A DNA stretch of 64,000 bases from Vibrio kanaloae (GTDB taxonomy: Bacteria > Pseudomonadota > Gammaproteobacteria > Enterobacterales > Vibrionaceae), in NCBI RefSeq assembly GCF_024347535.1, contig NZ_AP025498.1, positions 124,001 through 188,000 of the forward strand, read 5' to 3'. Below, piece by piece: positions 46,781-57,458 of the stretch (its first letter is position 1; every line of letters starts with the position of its first letter). The notes under the pieces were generated by a model. The model had not been told where the DNA came from. It did not search any database and saw nothing but the letters and a program-made list of their open reading frames with translations. Made by a program: the position numbers and the translations under genes.

Positions 46781-47106
46781 CTAATGACTCACCGACGTCG
46801 AAAACAGGTTGATGATCACCACGCCAGACAGAATCAAAGCGATTCCAATGATCGCGAAGATATCGAGCTTTTGCCCGTAAACCAGCCAAGACAGTGCTGC
46901 GACCAATACAACCCCTGCTCCACACCCAAAGACATGGTTTGCACTGTTAGAGACAACAGGTAGAAAGCACAACCGTAACCAATCAGTACCGCGACAGTCG
47001 CAGGTAAAGAAGTAAATTGCTGCGTTTTAGGCAATAAAGAAGTCGCGACAACTTCAAGCACGATGGCAAGTGACAACATTACTGGAGGAGGAAGAGATAA
47101 AAGCAT
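46781..47106 (-). pseudogene. Frameshifted SMR-family multidrug efflux gene (EmrE-like)
   Basis: Two frames together give a small multidrug resistance protein. The first encodes spans 1-2 (LSLAIVLEVVATSLLPKTQQF...GYGCAFYLLSLTVQTMSLG) and then runs out of frame; the second resumes at AGVVLVAALSWLVYGQKLDIFAIIGIALILSGVVIINLFS, spans 3-4. Between MSLG and CGAGVV about five or six residues, including the YAxW segment essential in EmrE, are missing, so a deletion of about 17 bp near 46920-46930 both removed it and shifted the frame. The ATG at 47106 is the likely start. Alternative: assembly error. Confidence 0.75.
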
Positions 47107-48645
<1,539 letters not shown>

Positions 48646-48652
48646 CCCCCCT

Positions 48653-48680
48653 TGGTCTCGATACTTAGGTGTCGAGACCA
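48653..48680. other. Hairpin between frmA and fghA
   Basis: Perfect 9-bp stem TGGTCTCGA / TCGAGACCA with a 10-base loop and no T run. The same GTCTCGAT...TCGAGAC arms occur in the hairpin after the GST gene (56598-56629). Confidence 0.6.
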
Positions 48681-48802
48681 CAGTTCTGACTTAAACATCA
48701 GAGCGAAACTGTCTTCACCACCTCCTGCCCGGTGGGTGGTAAAACTTTAAATAATATGGACACGTTATTCCCCAAAACCATCAACCTAACGGAGCACAAT
48801 AG

Positions 48803-49642
48803 ATGACAATCGAAAACATTAGCCAAGCAAAGGTTGCTGGTGGTTGGCACAAACAATACACCCACTTTTCTGCAACGCTTGACTGCAACATGCGTTTTGC
48901 GATTTTCTTGCCGCCTAACGCAAGCAAAGAAAACCCAGTTCCTGTTTTGTATTGGTTATCAGGCTTAACCTGTACCGATGAAAACTTCATGCAAAAAGCC
49001 GGCGCATTCAAAGCCGCGGCTGAGCAAGGTATTGCTATTGTCGCGCCCGATACTAGTCCACGCGGCGAAGGCGTTGCCGACAACGCAAGCTACGATTTAG
49101 GCCAAGGGGCAGGCTTCTACGTAAATGCCACTCAAGCACCATGGGACAGCCATTACCACATGTACGATTACGTGGTAACAGAGCTTCCAGCATTGATTGA
49201 GTCTTTCTTCCCAGTAACTTCGGTGAAGTCGATTTCTGGCCACAGCATGGGCGGACACGGTGCCCTAACGATTGGCATCAAGAACGAAGATAGCTACCGT
49301 TCTATCTCTGCATTCAGCCCAATCACCAACCCAATGCAATGCCCTTGGGGACAGAAAGCATTCAACCAATATCTTGGCTTAGATATTGAAGAGTGGAAAT
49401 ACTACGATGCTTCTGAGCTTCTAAAAACCAAAGGCACTAAGCTGCCAATGTTGGTTGACCAAGGCGAAGCCGATAACTTCCTGATTGAGCAGCTTAAGCC
49501 TGAGCAATTAGTTGAAGCCGCTAAGGTAACCAATGCCGATTTAGAGCTACGTATGCAGCCAGGTTACGACCATAGCTACTTCTTCATCTCTAGCTTTATT
49601 GATGAGCACATTGAGTTCCACGCAGCTTACCTAAACAAGTAG
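48803..49642 (+). CDS. fghA: S-formylglutathione hydrolase
   Basis: A 279-aa esterase-D-type serine hydrolase that splits S-formylglutathione into formate and glutathione, the second step of formaldehyde detoxification. The nucleophilic elbow is SGHSMGGHGAL, the oxyanion region YWLSGLTCTDENF, and the His is in PGYDHSYFFISSFIDEH; the Asp lies in DQGEADNF. The gene follows frmA and ends in a strong terminator, so they form a detoxification unit. Confidence 0.95.
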   Translation: MTIENISQAKVAGGWHKQYTHFSATLDCNMRFAIFLPPNASKENPVPVLYWLSGLTCTDENFMQKAGAFKAAAEQGIAIVAPDTSPRGEGVADNASYDLGQGAGFYVNATQAPWDSHYHMYDYVVTELPALIESFFPVTSVKSISGHSMGGHGALTIGIKNEDSYRSISAFSPITNPMQCPWGQKAFNQYLGLDIEEWKYYDASELLKTKGTKLPMLVDQGEADNFLIEQLKPEQLVEAAKVTNADLELRMQPGYDHSYFFISSFIDEHIEFHAAYLNK

Positions 49643-49654
49643 TCACACCGAATT

Positions 49655-49693
49655 AGCCCACACCTTGCAAATGCGTGAGGTGTGGGCTTTTTT
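49655..49693 (+). terminator. Intrinsic terminator of frmA-fghA
   Basis: 11-bp stem AGCCCACACCT / AGGTGTGGGCT with a 12-base loop, then six T. Confidence 0.85.
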
Positions 49694-49867
49694 GTGCCTG
49701 TTCATTACTCGCACAGATCAATGTAAACCAAGGGTTGTGAACAGTGTGTCAATTCATTCAAACTTCCTAACAGACAGGTATCTCCTTCACTTATTCATAC
49801 TCTTACAATCAGCAAATCAAACCTGTTATTATAGCAACCTTCAACATCACCTATTTTGAAGGTTGCT

Positions 49868-50269
49868 ATGAAAGCAATTGAGACTCTTTTCTTCCTGATG
49901 GTTTTATTGAGCGGTCTATTTACCGCTTGGCTGTTTATTCCAATTCCAGCGACCATGGACAAGCAAACGCTCGACGTTCCATTAACGGAACCGTTCAAGT
50001 TAGTGGCATATCGCAGCAACCCAAATGATGCAAGCAAGCCGCTGACCTACCACTACTATGTGATTTCAGATGTGGCAGGGGTGGATGACATGGATCCGTT
50101 CCTGATTACCACGGACCAGTTTGTGAAGCTTGGCGAATTCGACGAGAACACATTCAACCTAACGGTTAACGGCAAGATAGAGAGCTACACCAACGATTTA
50201 TGGATCAAAAAATCTGACGGCAAGCTTCAGCACTGGTACGTGAGTATTGATGCGAACTATATCCGCTAA
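49868..50269 (+). CDS. Uncharacterised small membrane-anchored protein
   Basis: A 133-aa protein with one N-terminal membrane span or uncleaved signal (residues ~5-27, ETLFFLMVLLSGLFTAWLFI) and a soluble, mainly beta, external part (YHYYVISDVAGVDDMDPF...WYVSIDANYIR). A TTG four codons upstream is open, but the ATG at 49868 has AAGG at the right distance. I recognise no family. It stands alone between two terminators. Confidence 0.8.
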   Translation: MKAIETLFFLMVLLSGLFTAWLFIPIPATMDKQTLDVPLTEPFKLVAYRSNPNDASKPLTYHYYVISDVAGVDDMDPFLITTDQFVKLGEFDENTFNLTVNGKIESYTNDLWIKKSDGKLQHWYVSIDANYIR

Positions 50270-50296
50270 CATCGAATTGCAATAAACCTGATTTCA

Positions 50297-50328
50297 AAAC
50301 TGCGCTTTGGCTTCCAAGCGCAGTTTTT
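50297..50328 (+). terminator. Intrinsic terminator
   Basis: Perfect 11-bp stem AAACTGCGCTT / AAGCGCAGTTT, 8-base loop, TTTTT; ends the small membrane-protein gene. Confidence 0.88.
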
Positions 50329-50367
50329 GTTTCTAGCCTTCCGCTTCACAAGCAAAACAAATCTCAC

Positions 50368-50421
50368 AAGCTCTGCAGGTGTCATAAGCCCTACAGATGT
50401 TATAAGCTCCACCTATGTTCG
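50368..50421. repeat. 18-bp tandem repeat, three diverged units
   Basis: Units at 50368, 50386 and 50404: AAGCTCTGCAGGTGTCAT and two relatives with substitutions. It lies 35 bases before the NUDIX gene start. Confidence 0.65.
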
Positions 50422-50456
50422 ACTCCCTATAAATCAAAAACAATAAAGGATCACCC

Positions 50457-51194
50457 GTGGAATTTACGCTCGACAAATTTAACGGCATCATCATCGACCC
50501 AGCAACAGCGCCTTACGATGCTGACTCTTTCAATGCCGAACTTAGTGAGATCACCGAATTTTCAAAGCAGAACAACAAAGGCATTATTTGGATTAGCTTA
50601 CCTATTTCCCTCTCGCACCTTATTCCTGTAGCGACTGAGCTCAGCTTTGTGTTTCACAACTGCTTAGAAGACGAAATCACGCTGATCCATAAATCCGAAA
50701 TTGTCGAGTTTGTGCCTTTCATTCCGACTCACACCTTGGGCGCGGGTGCGTTGATCACCAATGAACACAACCAAGTGCTGATGATTAAAGAGCACGGCAT
50801 GACAGGCTACAAATTACCGGGCGGCCATATTGAGTTGGGTGAAGGCATTGAAGAATCTGTGGTTCGGGAAACATTGGAAGAAACTGGCATCGAAGCCACA
50901 TTTGTTTCGGTGGTTGGCATGGCGACGAGACACCCGTATCAGTTTGGCAAATCGAACCTCTACTTTATTTGCCACCTTATCGCTCAGGCCCAAGAGATTG
51001 CGATTCAAGACACCGATGAAATTGCAGAGGCTAAATGGGTTGATGTTGAAGAGTACATTAACAACCCTGACAGTTACCCGTTTAACCGCCAATTAGTCGG
51101 TTCTCTGATCGGAAAGCAAGGGTTGGAACTCACTCAGCTCGAGGGTAATTCAGGCCCCACTCATAAGCCCGAGATCTTCTTTTCGAAAAGCTAG
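50457..51194 (+). CDS. NUDIX hydrolase
   Basis: A 245-aa protein. The N-terminal ~90 residues match the pre-NUDIX domain of NUDT6-like proteins. The NUDIX box is GGHIELGEGIEESVVRETLEETGIE (residues ~122-146), with all catalytic Glu present. It would hydrolyse a nucleoside diphosphate linked to another moiety; the substrate is unknown. The start codon is GTG with AAAGGA upstream. A terminator shared with the converging aldehyde dehydrogenase gene follows. Confidence 0.9.
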   Translation: MEFTLDKFNGIIIDPATAPYDADSFNAELSEITEFSKQNNKGIIWISLPISLSHLIPVATELSFVFHNCLEDEITLIHKSEIVEFVPFIPTHTLGAGALITNEHNQVLMIKEHGMTGYKLPGGHIELGEGIEESVVRETLEETGIEATFVSVVGMATRHPYQFGKSNLYFICHLIAQAQEIAIQDTDEIAEAKWVDVEEYINNPDSYPFNRQLVGSLIGKQGLELTQLEGNSGPTHKPEIFFSKS

Positions 51195-51209
51195 AGCGAT
51201 TCAAACATA

Positions 51210-51241
51210 AAAACGCCCAACTCAAATGAGTTGGGCGTTTT
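51210..51241. terminator. Bidirectional terminator, NUDIX and aldehyde dehydrogenase
   Basis: Perfect 14-bp stem AAAACGCCCAACTC / GAGTTGGGCGTTTT with a 4-base loop; T runs on both strands. Confidence 0.88.
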
Positions 51242-51336
51242 GGTTTCACTTTTTATTTTTCTTAATTAAGCCAACTGCGTTGTTCGTTATTCTTTGTACC
51301 TATGATTCATTCTCATACTTTTAAAACGAACCTGTA

Positions 51337-52857
51337 TTAGAAGAAGCCTAACGGATTAGTATCATAGCTGATCAGCAGGTTCTTAGTATTTTGGTAGTGA
51401 TCGAGCATCATTTTATGTGTCTCACGACCAATGCCTGATTTCTTATAACCTCCGAACGCGGCATGTGCTGGATACGCGTGGTAACAGTTCACCCAAATAC
51501 GCCCCGCTTCAATGTTACGACCCATGCGATACGCTAGGTTTGCATCACGCGTCCACACGCCTGCACCCAAGCCATACTCGGTGTCATTGGCGATCTCTAA
51601 CGCTTCTGCTTCGTCTTTAAACGTCGTTACTGCGATAACTGGGCCGAAGATCTCTTCTTGGAACACACGCATCTTGTTGTGCCCTTCCAACATGGTTGGC
51701 TGAATGTAGTAACCGTTGCCGAGATCATCTGGTTGCTGCGCGATTTCACCACCGGTTAGCACTTTAGCGCCCTCTTGACGGCCAATTTCTAGATAGCTCA
51801 GAATCTTATCGAACTGCTCTTTAGAGGCTTGTGCGCCAACCTGAGTATCAGTGTCTAACGGGTTACCTTGCTTAATAGTTTGAGCACGCTCGACCACCTT
51901 GGCGATGAACTTGTCGTATACCGATTCATGGATCAGCACACGTGATGGACAGGTACACACTTCACCTTGGTTGAAGAACGCCAGCAGCATGCCTTCGACA
52001 CACTTATCAAGGTATTCGTCTTCATGGTTAAAGATGTCTGGGAAGTAGATATTTGGAGACTTACCGCCAAGCTCAACCGTTGATGGAATCAAACTTTCTG
52101 CGGCACATTTCAGAATATGGTGGCCGACTTCAGTGGAGCCTGTGAATGCCAGTTTCGCCAAACGATCACTGGTTGCTAATGCTTGACCCGCTTCGCTACC
52201 GAAACCATTGACGATGTTTACGACGCCTGCTGGCAAAAGATCAGCGATCTTCTCCATCATCACCAAGATCGATGTGGGTGTTTGCTCGGCTGGCTTCATC
52301 ACCACACAACAACCCGCTGCAAGTGCTGGTGCCAGTTTCCAAGCCGCCATCAAAATCGGGAAGTTCCAAGGAATGATCTGGCCAACTACACCGATTGGTT
52401 CTGGGAAGTGGTAGCTTGCAGTGTTTGAATCGAGCTCTGCTGCGCTGCCTTCTTGCGCACGAATACAACCTGCAAAGTAACGGAAGTGATCGACAACCAA
52501 AGGAATATCTGCTGCCAAAGTTTCACGCACAGGCTTACCGTTTTCCCATGTTTCAGCGACTGCGATTTCTTCTAGGTTAGCTTCAATGCGGTCGGCAATT
52601 TTAAGCAGGATGTTAGAGCGCTCAGTCACACTGGTCGCCGCCCAACTTGCACGAGCCGCATGCGCTGCATCCAGTGCCAAGCTAATGTCTGCCTCTGTTG
52701 AGCGCGCCACTTGGCAATACACCTGACCATTCACTGGAGAAGTGTTATCAAAATACTCGCCGCTAACAGGCTTAACCCACTCACCACCGATAAAGTTATC
52801 GTATTGTGCTTTAAAGTTCACCACTGCGTTATCACTACCCGGCTGTGCGTAAATCAT
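51337..52857 (-). CDS. aldB: Aldehyde dehydrogenase (acetaldehyde type, ExaC/AldB-like)
   Basis: A 506-aa NAD(P)-dependent aldehyde dehydrogenase. The catalytic Cys is in [12 protein letters not shown], the general base Glu in VELGGKSPN, the cofactor site in [20 protein letters not shown] and FTGSTEVGH; the C-terminal [15 protein letters not shown] is typical of the ExaC/AcoD/AldB group that oxidises acetaldehyde made from ethanol or acetoin. A sigma-54 promoter (53016-53030) precedes it and the AcoR-like activator is divergent, so it is likely induced by a C2-C4 substrate. Confidence 0.92.
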   Translation of the reverse strand: MIYAQPGSDNAVVNFKAQYDNFIGGEWVKPVSGEYFDNTSPVNGQVYCQVARSTEADISLALDAAHAARASWAATSVTERSNILLKIADRIEANLEEIAVAETWENGKPVRETLAADIPLVVDHFRYFAGCIRAQEGSAAELDSNTASYHFPEPIGVVGQIIPWNFPILMAAWKLAPALAAGCCVVMKPAEQTPTSILVMMEKIADLLPAGVVNIVNGFGSEAGQALATSDRLAKLAFTGSTEVGHHILKCAAESLIPSTVELGGKSPNIYFPDIFNHEDEYLDKCVEGMLLAFFNQGEVCTCPSRVLIHESVYDKFIAKVVERAQTIKQGNPLDTDTQVGAQASKEQFDKILSYLEIGRQEGAKVLTGGEIAQQPDDLGNGYYIQPTMLEGHNKMRVFQEEIFGPVIAVTTFKDEAEALEIANDTEYGLGAGVWTRDANLAYRMGRNIEAGRIWVNCYHAYPAHAAFGGYKKSGIGRETHKMMLDHYQNTKNLLISYDTNPLGFF

Positions 52858-53015
52858 AGTTAGATCCTTCTTCGATTTGATATTCGTTATTGAGCTAGAG
52901 CTGTCTTATTTTTGTGGCGGCTCCCCTTGAGAAAAGAACTCCTGACGAGACGCCCATGTTTATACTTTCTGTTTAAAACACTGATACTTCGTGTTTTTTT
53001 CACAACAGTAACAAC

Positions 53016-53030
53016 GCAAATCACACGCCA
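53016..53030 (-). promoter_or_regulatory. Sigma-54 promoter of the aldehyde dehydrogenase gene
   Basis: Minus strand TGGCGTGTGATTTGC: GG and GC are exactly 10 bases apart, and the -12 element TTGC is perfect; it is about 160 bases upstream of the start. Confidence 0.75.
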
Positions 53031-53117
53031 GAACTTCAAAACTTGTTGTTAACTAATTGTAAAACTATGATTACCAAACGTTTACAACCCAAAGTGAGTT
53101 GGCATTGAACGGACGTA

Positions 53118-53181
53118 TGGAAACCATTCCAGTGTTCAACTGTTCCAAATTGGTACACCCTCACTGTTACGACATGGAACA
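53118..53181. promoter_or_regulatory. Three dyads, probable AcoR-like activator sites
   Basis: TGGAAACCATTCCA (53118-53131), TGTTCCAAATTGGTACA (53141-53157) and TGTTACGACATGGAACA (53165-53181) share TGGAACA/TGTTCCA arms. They lie 90-150 bases upstream of the sigma-54 promoter and next to the regulator start codon, suiting both enhancer and autoregulation functions. Confidence 0.55.
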
Positions 53182-53184
53182 GTC

Positions 53185-54972
53185 ATGCACCTTCAACAAG
53201 CAAACACCTCAGATTGGCTTTCGTCCTCTTGGCACCGCAGCACAGAAGCGGGGCTAAAACAGAGACGACTTCCCGAAGACATTCGCCTGCCACAATCGAT
53301 TCTTAAACAGCGACGACATCAATCTTCTGACTTAATCAACATCGTCGAATGCAATGCGCTGCCTTTGTTTAATCAGATGTTTGCACGCACTGACAGTCGT
53401 TTGATTTTGACCGATATTGAGGGCGTCATTCTGGCAAGTTGGGGACAGGAGCGGTTTAAGGAGAAGCTGACGTCAATTGCACTCAGCTCGGGAGCTTGTT
53501 GGCAGGAGCAACTCAAAGGTACTAACGCGATTGGCACCGCCATTGTTGAAGCGAAACCAGTATCCATCATTGGCGAACAACACTTCATCCACCAGCATCG
53601 GTTTATCAGCTGTTCAGCAAGCCCGGTGTTTGACCACCAAGGCCAAATGGTTGGGGTGTTAGACATCACCAGTGAGCAGCAACAACACGATAGTTCCGTC
53701 CAATTGCTGGTTCAAAATATGGTTCAACTCGTTGAGAATCAGCTACTGAGTCACATCCCACAAGGCACTACTCGAATCGATCTTGCGTGTGAGAAATCTT
53801 TACTACACAGTGGTTGGCAAGGAATTGTGATAGCCAATGAAGCTGGCGAGGTAGTCGCGCACAATCAGGTCGCCTCTCAGCTGCTGGATCAAACCTCGAT
53901 CGTCGGCGAATGCATAGATACCCTATTTAACCGAACCTCATTAGATACGCCTTTTGTGTTTGAGAAACAGCACCTCACGCAAGCAACTGCAAAACGCACA
54001 CGCTCCATTTCAGCGTCGTGCGATTTGCACCATGGCGAGCAACAAATAGAACACGCTTGGCAGCAAGCCAACAAGGTTATCGACAAAGGGATCAGCTTGT
54101 TGATCTTAGGTGAAACAGGCGTTGGTAAAGGCGAGTTTGTTAAGGCGCTGCACAAACAAAGCCAACGTAAATCTTCGCCCCTAGTAGCGGTAAATTGTGG
54201 AGCACTACCGAAAGATCTTATCGAATCTGAGCTGTTTGGTTACGCACCGGGCGCTTTTACGGGCGCAAGCCACAAAGGATTCCAAGGCAAGATCCGTCAA
54301 GCAGACAAGGGCATTCTATTTTTGGATGAAATCGCCGACATGCCGTTAGAAGCTCAATGTCGATTACTGCATGTTCTGCAAGATAAATCAGTGGTGCCCG
54401 TGGGTTCAAATCAGAGCTACCAAGTCGATTGTCAGATCATCGCTGCCACTCATAAAAACCTAGAACAGTTAGTTTCGACAGGTGAGTTTAGGCAAGACTT
54501 GTACTACCGCTTGAACGGCTTAGCCTTCACTTTGCCAAGCCTACAACACCGACAAGACAAACACGCCTTAATCGAGCACATTCATCGTAAATACGCCGAA
54601 GACGAACAGACAATCTGCCCTCACTTGATGAGCTTACTGTCCGCTTACGCTTGGCCGGGCAATATCCGCGAATTAGATAATCTACTCAAGGTCGCCGCTT
54701 TACTGGCGAGTGATGAACCCCAACTCACACTTGAGCATGTGCCCAGCCACCTTGCTCAACATCTAACATCGCTAGCGCAAGATAATCAGCATCAACTGAC
54801 GACTCCTAATACCATAAAAGGTACATCGAATAACGATTTAAGAAGTACCGTTGAAGAAACCTTATTGCAAACGTATCAAGCAAACCAAGGCAACATCAGC
54901 AAGACTTCGCGAATACTCGGCATCAGTCGCAATACCATTTATCGAAAACTGAAAAGCTTGGGAATTCTTTAG
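53185..54972 (+). CDS. acoR: Sigma-54-dependent activator, AcoR-like
   Basis: A 595-aa regulator. The N-terminal ~190 residues include a GAF-type sensor (GACWQEQLKGTNAIGTAI, RFISCSASPVFD). A PAS-like segment follows. The AAA+ domain has Walker A GETGVGKGEF, an intact GAFTGA loop (YAPGAFTGAS) and Walker B ILFLDEIADM. The C-terminal Fis-type HTH is ISKTSRILGISRNTIYRKLKSL. There is no receiver domain, so it senses its ligand directly. It is divergent from an aldehyde dehydrogenase with a sigma-54 promoter, the expected target. Confidence 0.92.
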   Translation: MHLQQANTSDWLSSSWHRSTEAGLKQRRLPEDIRLPQSILKQRRHQSSDLINIVECNALPLFNQMFARTDSRLILTDIEGVILASWGQERFKEKLTSIALSSGACWQEQLKGTNAIGTAIVEAKPVSIIGEQHFIHQHRFISCSASPVFDHQGQMVGVLDITSEQQQHDSSVQLLVQNMVQLVENQLLSHIPQGTTRIDLACEKSLLHSGWQGIVIANEAGEVVAHNQVASQLLDQTSIVGECIDTLFNRTSLDTPFVFEKQHLTQATAKRTRSISASCDLHHGEQQIEHAWQQANKVIDKGISLLILGETGVGKGEFVKALHKQSQRKSSPLVAVNCGALPKDLIESELFGYAPGAFTGASHKGFQGKIRQADKGILFLDEIADMPLEAQCRLLHVLQDKSVVPVGSNQSYQVDCQIIAATHKNLEQLVSTGEFRQDLYYRLNGLAFTLPSLQHRQDKHALIEHIHRKYAEDEQTICPHLMSLLSAYAWPGNIRELDNLLKVAALLASDEPQLTLEHVPSHLAQHLTSLAQDNQHQLTTPNTIKGTSNNDLRSTVEETLLQTYQANQGNISKTSRILGISRNTIYRKLKSLGIL

Positions 54973-54990
54973 TAGGAAGAGGAACCTAAG

Positions 54991-55824
54991 CTAATCAGAA
55001 TCCAATTCCACAAGTTGATTGAGCACTTCTTTATCCAACACTGGATGATGTTTGCTCGCTAATATCAACACAATATCGACCGAAGGCAATGGCGGCATAT
55101 CATCGAGGATTCTCAAGTCTGAAGTCACGCTGAGCTTACCCATCGCGCCAATGGCTAATCCGGCTTTAACGATCGCTCGCTGCGCTGAAGCGGTATTGCT
55201 ACACGCCAATAACTGATAAGGCGTACCTTGCTTAGTTAAACCATTCACTGCTGCAGCGTGATATTTACAGTCCGTTTGAAACAAGGCTAATGGAACTGGC
55301 TTGGAACCATCAAACGCATAATCAGGGCTACTAATCCAAACCCCAATATCACTGGTGAGCCAATGCCCCTCTTCGCTGTCGGGTGCTCGGGTGACAATCG
55401 CGGCATCTAAACGACCATCATCCAACCATTCTCTCAGCGTAATGCTGGGTAGGCTGAATATTTGGATTGAGCACGTAGGCTCTGCTTGCTGTAACAGGCG
55501 AATCACTTTCGGCAGAATGGTGTCGTTATAGTCTTCAGGGCAGCCGAGTCGCAGAGGTTGTTTGTCCTCATAACGCTTTACTTGCTTTAGCGCGGTATTG
55601 TGGAGGGCGACCAACTGTTCGGCATGAGAACGCAGCGCTAAGCCAGCCTCAGTCAGTATTAAATTTCGCCCTTCTTTTTGGAAAAGAGTCACGTTGAGCT
55701 CTTCTTCCAACTTACGCATCTGAGCGCTGAATGCCGACTGGGTGCGATTAATCTGTTTCGCGGCACGCGTAAAGCTAGTGGTTTCTACAAACGCGAGAAA
55801 GCCTCGCAACGCATCAATGTCCAT
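54991..55824 (-). CDS. LysR-family transcriptional regulator
   Basis: A 277-aa LysR protein from the ATG at 55824 (MDIDALRGFLAFVETTSF); an ATG six codons upstream has no ribosome site. The HTH is FTRAAKQINRTQSAFSAQMRKLEEEL. The effector domain is standard (RLGCPEDYNDTILPKVI). It is convergent with the acoR-like gene and divergent from the GST gene, with 116 bases between; it may regulate that GST. Confidence 0.9.
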   Translation of the reverse strand: MDIDALRGFLAFVETTSFTRAAKQINRTQSAFSAQMRKLEEELNVTLFQKEGRNLILTEAGLALRSHAEQLVALHNTALKQVKRYEDKQPLRLGCPEDYNDTILPKVIRLLQQAEPTCSIQIFSLPSITLREWLDDGRLDAAIVTRAPDSEEGHWLTSDIGVWISSPDYAFDGSKPVPLALFQTDCKYHAAAVNGLTKQGTPYQLLACSNTASAQRAIVKAGLAIGAMGKLSVTSDLRILDDMPPLPSVDIVLILASKHHPVLDKEVLNQLVELDSD

Positions 55825-55940
55825 ATTGAAATCACCACCCATCGTTTTTATTAATGTATTGCATCAAAATTATCCGTTAGTGCCTCGCAATACAATCCCC
55901 TAAGCTCAAAAGCACACTCACTAAACGCAAGGAAGCCCCT

Positions 55941-56588
55941 ATGCAGCTTTATATTGGAAACCAGAACTACTCAACTTGGTCACTGCGCGCATGGCTGATA
56001 TTCGACAACTACAACCTGAATCCAGAAGTCATTAAGCTCAAGCTTTTCACCTCTGATTTCTACGACACTCTGGCGAAAGTGACACCAACGGCTAAGGTTC
56101 CAACCCTAGTTGATGGTGACGTTGCAGTGTGGGATTCATTGGCCATTCTCGAATACGTTAACGACGCCCACTTGAACGGCGCAGCATGGCCCAGTTCAGT
56201 GAAAGAACGCGCCCATGCCCGAGCAATTTCTGCAGAGATGCACTCCGGGTTCTTTGCCGTCAGAAATGAAATGCCGATGAACTGCCGCGCACAACGAAAG
56301 CTAACGCTAAGTGAAGAAGCACTGAAAGACATCGCACGTATTGATGTAATATGGTCAACGCAAATGGAACAATACCCTGAAGGATGGTTGTTTGGTGAAT
56401 GGTCGATTGCCGATGCGGTGTTTGCACCTGTGGCATTGCGCGTAGAAACCTATGGCATCAAGCTTTCAGAGAAGGCATCGCGGTATCAACAACGTGTACT
56501 TAACAGCACATCAATACAAAAATGGCTGGCAGAGGCAAGCTTAGAAACCGATGTGGTTGAAGAGGACGAGGCAGGCGAGACTGTATAA
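55941..56588 (+). CDS. Glutathione S-transferase family protein
   Basis: A 215-aa GST. The N-terminal thioredoxin-like domain has LYIGNQNYSTWSLRAWLIFD with the Ser-containing active-site loop, cis-Pro in AKVPTLVDGD and the glutathione-binding DSLAILEYVND; the helical C-terminal domain has WLFGEWSIADAVFAPVALR, the N-capping box. It conjugates or reduces substrates with glutathione in the cytoplasm; the substrate is unknown. Divergent from a LysR regulator. Confidence 0.92.
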   Translation: MQLYIGNQNYSTWSLRAWLIFDNYNLNPEVIKLKLFTSDFYDTLAKVTPTAKVPTLVDGDVAVWDSLAILEYVNDAHLNGAAWPSSVKERAHARAISAEMHSGFFAVRNEMPMNCRAQRKLTLSEEALKDIARIDVIWSTQMEQYPEGWLFGEWSIADAVFAPVALRVETYGIKLSEKASRYQQRVLNSTSIQKWLAEASLETDVVEEDEAGETV

Positions 56589-56597
56589 ATAGTTAGC

Positions 56598-56629
56598 AAT
56601 GAGTCTCGATAAGGGCATCGAGACTCATT
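56598..56629. terminator. Hairpin between GST and XRE genes
   Basis: Perfect 13-bp stem AATGAGTCTCGAT / ATCGAGACTCATT with a 6-base loop between converging genes. No long T run. Confidence 0.6.
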
Positions 56630-56665
56630 CATTATTAGATGATTAGAAAGCGATTTCCTTACCGG

Positions 56666-56899
56666 CTATTTTTCAGCAACGCTGTCTTGATGATCATTCG
56701 GTTCAAACTCCAAAATATCACCAGGTTGGCACTCTAAAACTTCACACAGCTTATCGAGTGTCGATAGCCTTACCGCTTTGGCTTTACCATTTTTTAATAC
56801 TGATAAGTTGGCTTCAGTAATCTCAACTTCTTTTGCCAATGTCTTCAATCGCATTTTTCGTTTGGCCATCATAATGTCTAAATTAATGCGGATAGTCAT
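56666..56899 (-). CDS. XRE-family helix-turn-helix regulator (YozG-like)
   Basis: A 77-aa protein consisting of a Cro/CI HTH (RLKTLAKEVEITEANLSVLKNGKAKAVRLSTLDKLCEVLECQPGDIL) and an acidic tail. Such short YozG-like regulators are usually encoded beside DUF2975 membrane proteins, as here: the DUF2975 gene is 10 bases upstream in the same operon. The pair's function is not known; a regulator held by a membrane partner is the usual guess. Confidence 0.88.
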   Translation of the reverse strand: MTIRINLDIMMAKRKMRLKTLAKEVEITEANLSVLKNGKAKAVRLSTLDKLCEVLECQPGDILEFEPNDHQDSVAEK

Positions 56900-56909
56900 G
56901 ACAAGTCCT

Positions 56910-57458
56910 TTAAATGGTTTGGCTATGTTCGTCAGCCAGAATATAACCTTCTTTCATCACCCATGAGATGATCAAAATAATTATACCCAATATCAGTGTT
57001 AAAAAGTCCATACCAACAAAACTAATCTCAAAGATACGTTCACCTGGTGGATTATTGAACGACAGAATCACTGACATCAATGAACCATAGATAATTGAAC
57101 CTAAAACCCAATAAAACAGGCTATATCCGAGCTTCTGGTAGGAGATTGCGTTTTCTAAAGAGAAGATTTCACCTCGCTCATAGTTACGGAATAAACGTAT
57201 CAGAACCATCAGTGCGTACATAAGGATGCTCGACATCAATAAGCTTGTGAACGCAGCAACGATTCTTGTTGTCATAGCGAGCGGTAACATCGTGAAATAC
57301 CCTATGTCATAGGTAAGATAAAAAATGCCCGTCGCACTAATAAAGTCATAGGGAGTCTCAACTGTTAGCCAGAAGTAACACACCATTATAGGGGTAAGTA
57401 CAAAAAGGGATTGCAATAGCATACGTACGCGTCGGCTTTGTTTTTGGATGTTGGACAT
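56910..57458 (-). CDS. DUF2975 membrane protein
   Basis: A 182-aa integral membrane protein with four spans (about residues 14-32, 52-75, 108-130 and 145-168) and a cytoplasmic segment RLFRNYERGEIFSLENAISYQKLGYSLF between spans 2 and 3 that is the DUF2975 signature. It is co-transcribed with the XRE gene. No known activity. Confidence 0.87.
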   Translation of the reverse strand: MSNIQKQSRRVRMLLQSLFVLTPIMVCYFWLTVETPYDFISATGIFYLTYDIGYFTMLPLAMTTRIVAAFTSLLMSSILMYALMVLIRLFRNYERGEIFSLENAISYQKLGYSLFYWVLGSIIYGSLMSVILSFNNPPGERIFEISFVGMDFLTLILGIIILIISWVMKEGYILADEHSQTI

